Assembly (NCBI GenBank): GCA_026214975.1
Contig: CM047806.1
Coordinates: forward strand, 101,572,239 to 101,636,238
From: Gentiana macrophylla
Taxonomy: Eukaryota; Streptophyta; Magnoliopsida; Gentianales; Gentianaceae
Reading direction: 5' to 3'
Length of the DNA: 64,000 nucleotides
Shown piece after piece: positions 58,628-64,000 of this stretch. Position 1 is the first letter of the stretch. Each line of letters opens with the position of its first letter. Position numbers and translations under genes: made by a program. The notes below the pieces were generated by a model. That model was given only the letters and a program-made list of their open reading frames with translations, did no database searches and was not told the DNA's origin.

Positions 58628-59380
58628 CTCAAAAAGTTGGGATAAATGCAAATTACCCCCTCAAACTATGCTGCATGTAAAATTTAGAACCTTAAACTAT
58701 TATTTGATCAATTTAAATCCATAAACTATATTATATTAGCGATTTACAACCCTAATCTATAAATGGTTCTATTTACCACCCTCAAGTATTATTTTGCTCA
58801 ATTTACCTATTTTCTTTAAAATTCACATTAATAATATAAATTCAATTAAGGGTAAAAATGTAATTTCATTGTCATCTTCTATCTTGTCCCTCATTTTTCC
58901 AATACCAGTATACCACCACCCATACCCACCCACCCATCTCTCCCTTCCCACATCTCCCAAGATTGAAATGGCCAAATCTCTAATCAGATTATTGGTCACA
59001 ACTAATTCGACCGTAACAAATTAATCTGCTCTAGAATGCGAACTAAACATGAGAAAATGAATAAGTGTAAAAATCAAATGAATATCTGTATCCACCGTAA
59101 TTGAAACTCATGCCAATAGCTAGCAGTCAGCGCATGTAAGCTCTTAGTTTTTGGTTTTTTGTTTTTTTTATGAAAGGTAAAGCTCCCCCTCTAATTCTAT
59201 AAAATCACCGTATCATTAATAGCCTTTTTAATTTGCAGCAAAAAATTGCAGAATTTGACGTATACTCCATCCAAATCATGTAGCTTGTTACTCGCTACAA
59301 TGTAAATGATGATTTTTGTTGCCGTTCAAAAGAATGATGATTTTTGTAATCAAGTTTTTATTTATAGACTTTGAATCAGC
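58628..59380. repeat. AT-rich dispersed repeat, left part
   Basis: 58628-58828 repeats 36550-36740. 58829-58965 is the reverse complement of about 61215-61375, so an inverted-repeat element surrounds the solo LTR. 58970-59380 has no recognised content. Confidence 0.6.
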
Positions 59381-61175
59381 TGTTAGGTGTAGTGTCCAAA
59401 AGACAATTTTGTAATTGTTTTATTTAAATAAATGACAGAATTATATATTCATTTTATTATTTGCATTTATGCTTATATTATACACTGCTGAAAAGTGAAA
59501 ACCCTAAGCATATCGGTATGTAATCACATAACTCAGTGTATGGCATACACACGAGGATTGAGTTAGTGATGATATGCTTAAAACTAGTTAGTCCGTGGTG
59601 AATTTAATCAGAGTATGGGTCTCATGATTAATATACTAATAATGCGTCCAGAACACTTAACGGTGTGACCGTCTTATCCGGACCGTCGGTATAGGGTACA
59701 TAGTGGGGCATTTATATATGATGTCAATCATATAGGACTGGACCGATTTGATTTGAGTTCTCGATATAATTCCGTGATCGAGAAATCTTATCGAATCACA
59801 AGATGATCATATATGGATTAATCTCAATCCTGATGTGATCACATTCTACTGCTTGATTCAAAGTAGGGTTTGATGTGTTAGTTAATGATCACTTGGATAC
59901 ATGTGATCTGAACACTTCTCGTTGGCTCTATTCTGGAATGAGTGAGTAGTTTGTGACTTCACGTGATATGGAATCCATTCCTTCCTCATGAAGTAGACGC
60001 ATACGATTCCTTATTTGTTAATCCTAAAAGCGATCGATGGGCCAAGTTCATATTATATTAGTTATGAACTAATTGATCACTAGGCGGTTAATGGTAAATA
60101 AGGATAAGATGTTTTGAGAAGGGTTTATGGAAATATCCCGAATCAAAACGAACAGTCTATGAAGGATTTATCCGTATGTAATGATTATATCAATGGACGC
60201 TTTTACTCAATGATTAGAGTGTAAGTATATATCTATAATCGATAGAGTTCGGTTGGGGTTATGGTGGCGTAATCCCGGAATTAATAGATTGAATAAAATT
60301 GTTACATTCGATGAATAATTTTATTTAATTTATTTTAAATTTACTTTGTTATAGGTCCATAGTGCGATACTCACTAACATGCATATGTTTCTTGACGTTG
60401 GGCCTCGAATAATAATTAAGTAGTTGGACTATTTAATTTATGTGCAAATAATTATTAGTGGGCTAAATAATTAAATACATGGAAAATACATTTTTCATGA
60501 ACTCGGCCCATAATTGAGTGTGGCGTGTGAAACCCTAATTTTAGGGTTGATAGGCGTGTTTTGTACATGTTGTAATTAGAGAGAAATTAGTTTTCTTGGA
60601 TAATTACATGTCATGTGATTAATTGTTTATGTTAAATAATTAATTAAGGAAAATATATTAGATTGATCCTCAAATATTCTAGATTTATTCTAGATTATTC
60701 TAGGAGTATCTTTTATGGAAAATGATTATTATAATTGATTTTGTGTTAATTATTAAATCGCTGTAGAATGATGATTTTTCTCCTATATAAAGAGAGCTAC
60801 CATGGCCTTTTCTCCCATCACATAATACGCATACATACACACAAAATAAGCTAAGGAATTTGGCCAAAGCTTAGGGTTTTTAGAGTTGGGAAAATTTTCG
60901 GGATTTTCCGGGTAGCAAATCAAGGAGGTCAAGCATCAAGGATCAACATCCACCGGTTGTTGCTTGGAGATATACATCGGAAGATCGTGGCATCTCAAAT
61001 TGGATCTCGACTTCATCAATCTTTTGGATCTCGCTTTTGATTGGTAAGTAGATCTCACCTTCTTGTAGGTAGATCTTAAATTATGTAGTTTAATTTTATA
61101 TGATCGTGATCCTCTTGTTTATTCCGCTGCATAATCGGGCGGATCTAGATCCGTCCGGCGATATTATATCCAACT
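59381..61175 (+). mobile_element. Solo LTR, same family as 25418-27220
   Basis: Starts TGTTAGGTGTAGTGTCC and runs parallel to the other copy through the TATA box (CTATATAAAGAGAG, near 60783) to GGCGATATTATATCC. The flanks TCAGC and GCAGC are an imperfect target duplication. About 1795 bases. It inserted into an inverted-repeat element. Confidence 0.82.
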
Positions 61176-62103
61176 GCAGCCACTCAAATAGATGGTGAAT
61201 CGACCCAGTTCTCGCTAGAACATAGCCATTTTAATCTCTAATTTTGGCAGATGTGTGAAGGGAGGGATGGTGGGTGGAACGGGCTGTGGTGTTGGAAAAA
61301 TGACATAGGGAGAAGATAGAAGATTACAATGAAATGATATTTTTACCCTTAATTGCATATTTATTATTAATATTAATAGGGGTAATAAGGGAGAAATACA
61401 CTAATATTCATCAATTAGAGAAAATGACATGTTTTTGAAATTTTTGTATAAAGGACAAAACTATTTTTTTTCTTTTTTAATTTTTCTGGCGCATTTCCCC
61501 AAAAAAAAAATATATACCAAACACATTTTCTCTCTCTAATCCATATTTTTTAAACACTCATACCTTTCAATCTATAACTCCAAATTTGAAAATTCTTTCA
61601 CCAATTTTTTTTTTTCATGTTCTTTATTTTGATACCACATTCAATATATTCCGACGTGATTTCAGAAAATCCGTTGTCGAAATTCACTATTGTTAGAAAT
61701 TCACTGTCGATATTCACTGAATTTCAGGATTCACTAGGAAGATCCACTGAGTGAATTTCGACTGTGAATCTCACGAAAAACGATGTAATTATATCGAACT
61801 AAGTCTCAAAACGAAGATCATCAAAAAAATAAAAAATTCAGTGAAATTTTTATCGCGTTTGGATCTCTAAATCAAAAGATATAAGCGTTTAAAATCATGG
61901 AGGAAAGACGGAAAAAAAAAACAAAAAAAAAAAAAACTGGAGCGCCCAGGTACATGCGCGTTCAAATTATTTTTTTTTTTGTTGTTTTCAGGCTATAAAA
62001 AATATAAAAGTTGTCCTTCTCCTTATAAAAAATGTGTGGTTGTTACATTCTCAAAAAAATTCTGCAATACGCCCTGACTTCTAATTCTCTATTATTAATA
62101 TTA
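61176..62103. repeat. Right arm of inverted-repeat element and AT-rich DNA
   Basis: 61215-61375 mirrors 58829-58965. From 61440 to 62100 the sequence is A/T-rich with poly-A runs and short TTCACTGAATTTC-like inverted words near 61690-61780. No gene is supported. Confidence 0.5.
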
Positions 62104-62400
62104 TGGAAGAGTTGCAATTTACCTCCTTAAACTATACCTTATAGAAAATTTACACCCTTAAACTGTAATTTGTTCGATTTACAACTCTAAACTCTAACAA
62201 ACCAACAATTTGCAAACCTGAACTATTAATTATTTGATTTACCACCCAAACTAATATTTTGATCGATTTACGCCCTTTGTTTTCATAAATAACATTATTC
62301 AATATTATATCAGGGGTAAAAGTGGCATTTCATTATCATCTTTCTTATCTTCTCTGCCAAAGTTTTTCCATCGTCACCCCTGCTTTCCCCTTCTTCCTGG
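62104..62400. repeat. AT-rich dispersed repeat, second part
   Basis: Repeats 36745-37030, with the same ATTTACNACCC-AAACTA units and the same pyrimidine-rich end (CTTTCTTATCTTCT). Confidence 0.65.
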
Positions 62401-62788
62401 TCCCTCCTAAATGACAATTATATCAATACTTCTCAACTGAATTTACGAAGAGCTAATCGGTTTATCTCAATATAAAAAAATAGCTTATTGCTTTTTGGAG
62501 AAGGCGATAGAGGAAACCTTGTTTCGGGCTGCAAAGAAATGTGGTAATCTTTTACAGAAGATTGAATTCATGTCTCCTGGATGAGGAATTCATCAAGAAG
62601 GCCAATGTAAATTTATCTAGATTTTGGGGTAAAATTTTATGCCTTCAAGAACGGTTCAAAGTTCCTCAAGATGATCGTTCGGCAACACTACCAGTTTGAT
62701 GTTTCTGCTATTGTTATTTATTTGGAGGGTATGAAAAACTGTAATAGGCCTATCCCCGACCCTCCCAGGTCAACTGCCCAACAATCGA
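62401..62788. other. Stretch without recognised content
   Basis: Slightly less AT-rich than its surroundings. I see no frame or element end that I can support. Confidence 0.4.
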
Positions 62789-63798
62789 AATGATGGCCGG
62801 CGATCCACCGCCAAGATCTTAAATTCTCAAGAAAAGGATTGAGAATCTAGATCTTTATTCAAACATTACTAAATCAGGAAAATAAAATAAAATGTCATGA
62901 CTCCAAAATGAAAGAACATCACAAACTCTTATTACACTTGAACATGAAACTCAAAGGAACTGAAAAACAAATATCAAGCTTGACACTAATGTTCGCGGGA
63001 TCCACATTGAACTCCTCGCCTACTCCCTCTCCCGCACAGTATCTCCAGAGTTACTCTAACACCTCACCACCCCCAGTATTCTTCCTCCAAACCTAAGAAA
63101 ACATTTCACAAACGTGTGAAAAAAAAAGCGGAGTGAGTTCCAGTGTGTGCCCGTGAATCTTTATATACAAAAATAATAATTACAAAGACGTTAGATGTTA
63201 CAACAAAAGGCTTTTTCCTTACCTGCACTTAATTGTTGTTAGTACATGGCAAAAATATGATATTTGCAAAAAAATATAAAGCAATTTTCTTGAAATTAGG
63301 CGTACTCAAGTCGTCGACACCGGTTTACCTTAGCGGTGAGTCATTACCACCCTACTCCAACATGTTTTCTACCGCGACTTCACAAGCAAGCAAGTTTATG
63401 CACGACAATTCCGGCCGATTATCGGGAAAGGATTCGATCGTCGCTTTAGTGAACCTCCCAAAAGGCTTCACCAACCCCATTGCCCTCTCGAACCATGACA
63501 TAGCCGTCGGCCCTTGCTTTCCCGGCCATGCACATGGAACATCGGGGAATCTAGGTACCATTACTCTAGGACTGTCGGTGAGCCAAGGTTAAGAGGCCCC
63601 GAGACCGGTGACTGGACGTTCTGCGGTGCAATAACCCAACTCACCTAGTCGCTAAGAGTTTAACAATAAGCAGGGACAAAAATTGGTTATCATGATGATC
63701 CTTTTCATAAATTTCACGATGATCGATCTATGTCAAAAACTAATTTTATAAGATCATCATGACAACTATTATTCAAATGGGAGTTAGTATTACCTATC

Positions 63799-63874
<76 letters not shown>

Positions 63875-64000
63875 ACTTATTGCAAAATTTAAATGAGGTA
63901 CCTATTAAAATTTACATCCTCCCTAGAATATATGTTGGATATCTCAAAGTAGTGAGGAAAATTAGCACATGAAAATAATTATATAATTGTCAACTTATAA
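62789..64000 (-). repeat. LTR-like repeat, copy B (inverted, uninterrupted)
   Basis: Reverse complement of 38270-38714 joined to 44896-45640. Because it lacks the 6.2-kb insert it serves as the empty-site control for the CACTA-type element. It contains a long (TA)n tract at 63800-63871 and runs off the window. Confidence 0.8.

Overview
The window reads as intergenic DNA from a repeat-rich flowering plant, most likely a eudicot. The signs are nested LTR retrotransposons of plant lineages (Ty3/gypsy Tat, Ty1/copia Sirevirus-like), plant LINEs, CACTA and Mutator-like DNA transposons, a tRNA-derived SINE, long (TA)n tracts and plant-style TATA boxes. No rRNA, organellar or bacterial features were seen. 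Only one stretch looks like an ordinary host gene.

Layout. 1-19362: a minus-strand Ty3/gypsy element of the Tat type (LTR, gag, protease, RT, RNase H, archaeal-type RNase H, integrase), cut off by the left edge. A plus-strand Sirevirus-like copia (1655-15383, TSD AGAAT) sits in its RNase H. That copia has an extra 4-kb reading region after pol, preceded by its own TATA box. 19366-32900: a gypsy-type LTR (starting near 20387) holding a small LTR retroelement with apparently identical LTRs (20580-21945, TSD AGTAT). It also holds a 9.75-kb rearranged copia relic (22142-31895, TSD TATCC/TATCG). The relic contains a 2.07-kb CACTA (22521-24586, TSD GTG) and a 1.8-kb solo LTR (25418-27220, TSD ATTAT).

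33209-34427: a candidate three-exon gene for a secreted peptide of about 96 residues with eight cysteines. 34596-34682: a SINE with a 13-bp TSD. 34919-36018: a non-autonomous Mutator-like element with a 9-bp TSD. 36500-38714: AT-rich repeats and LTR-like DNA. 38715-44895: a 6.2-kb CACTA-type element carrying what look like host exons on its minus strand, with a 425-bp tandem duplication. 44896-45712: LTR-like DNA that occurs inverted at 62789-64000.

46520-56480: a 5'-truncated LINE split by a 7.6-kb LTR element (47417-55034, TSD GAGCC). The inserted element has a Tat/Athila-type primer site but no recognisable gag-pol. 57868-58345: a second LINE relic. 58628-62400: AT-rich repeats split by a second solo LTR (59381-61175).

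The window is a record of successive insertions, and several order themselves because one interrupts another. Many disagreements between paired LTRs fall at CAG/CTG, the symmetric plant CHG methylation context, and look like CAG/CGA and CTG/TCG swaps. Some frameshifts may therefore be base-calling errors in methylated DNA rather than real decay. All assignments come from reading the sequence; nothing was searched against a database.
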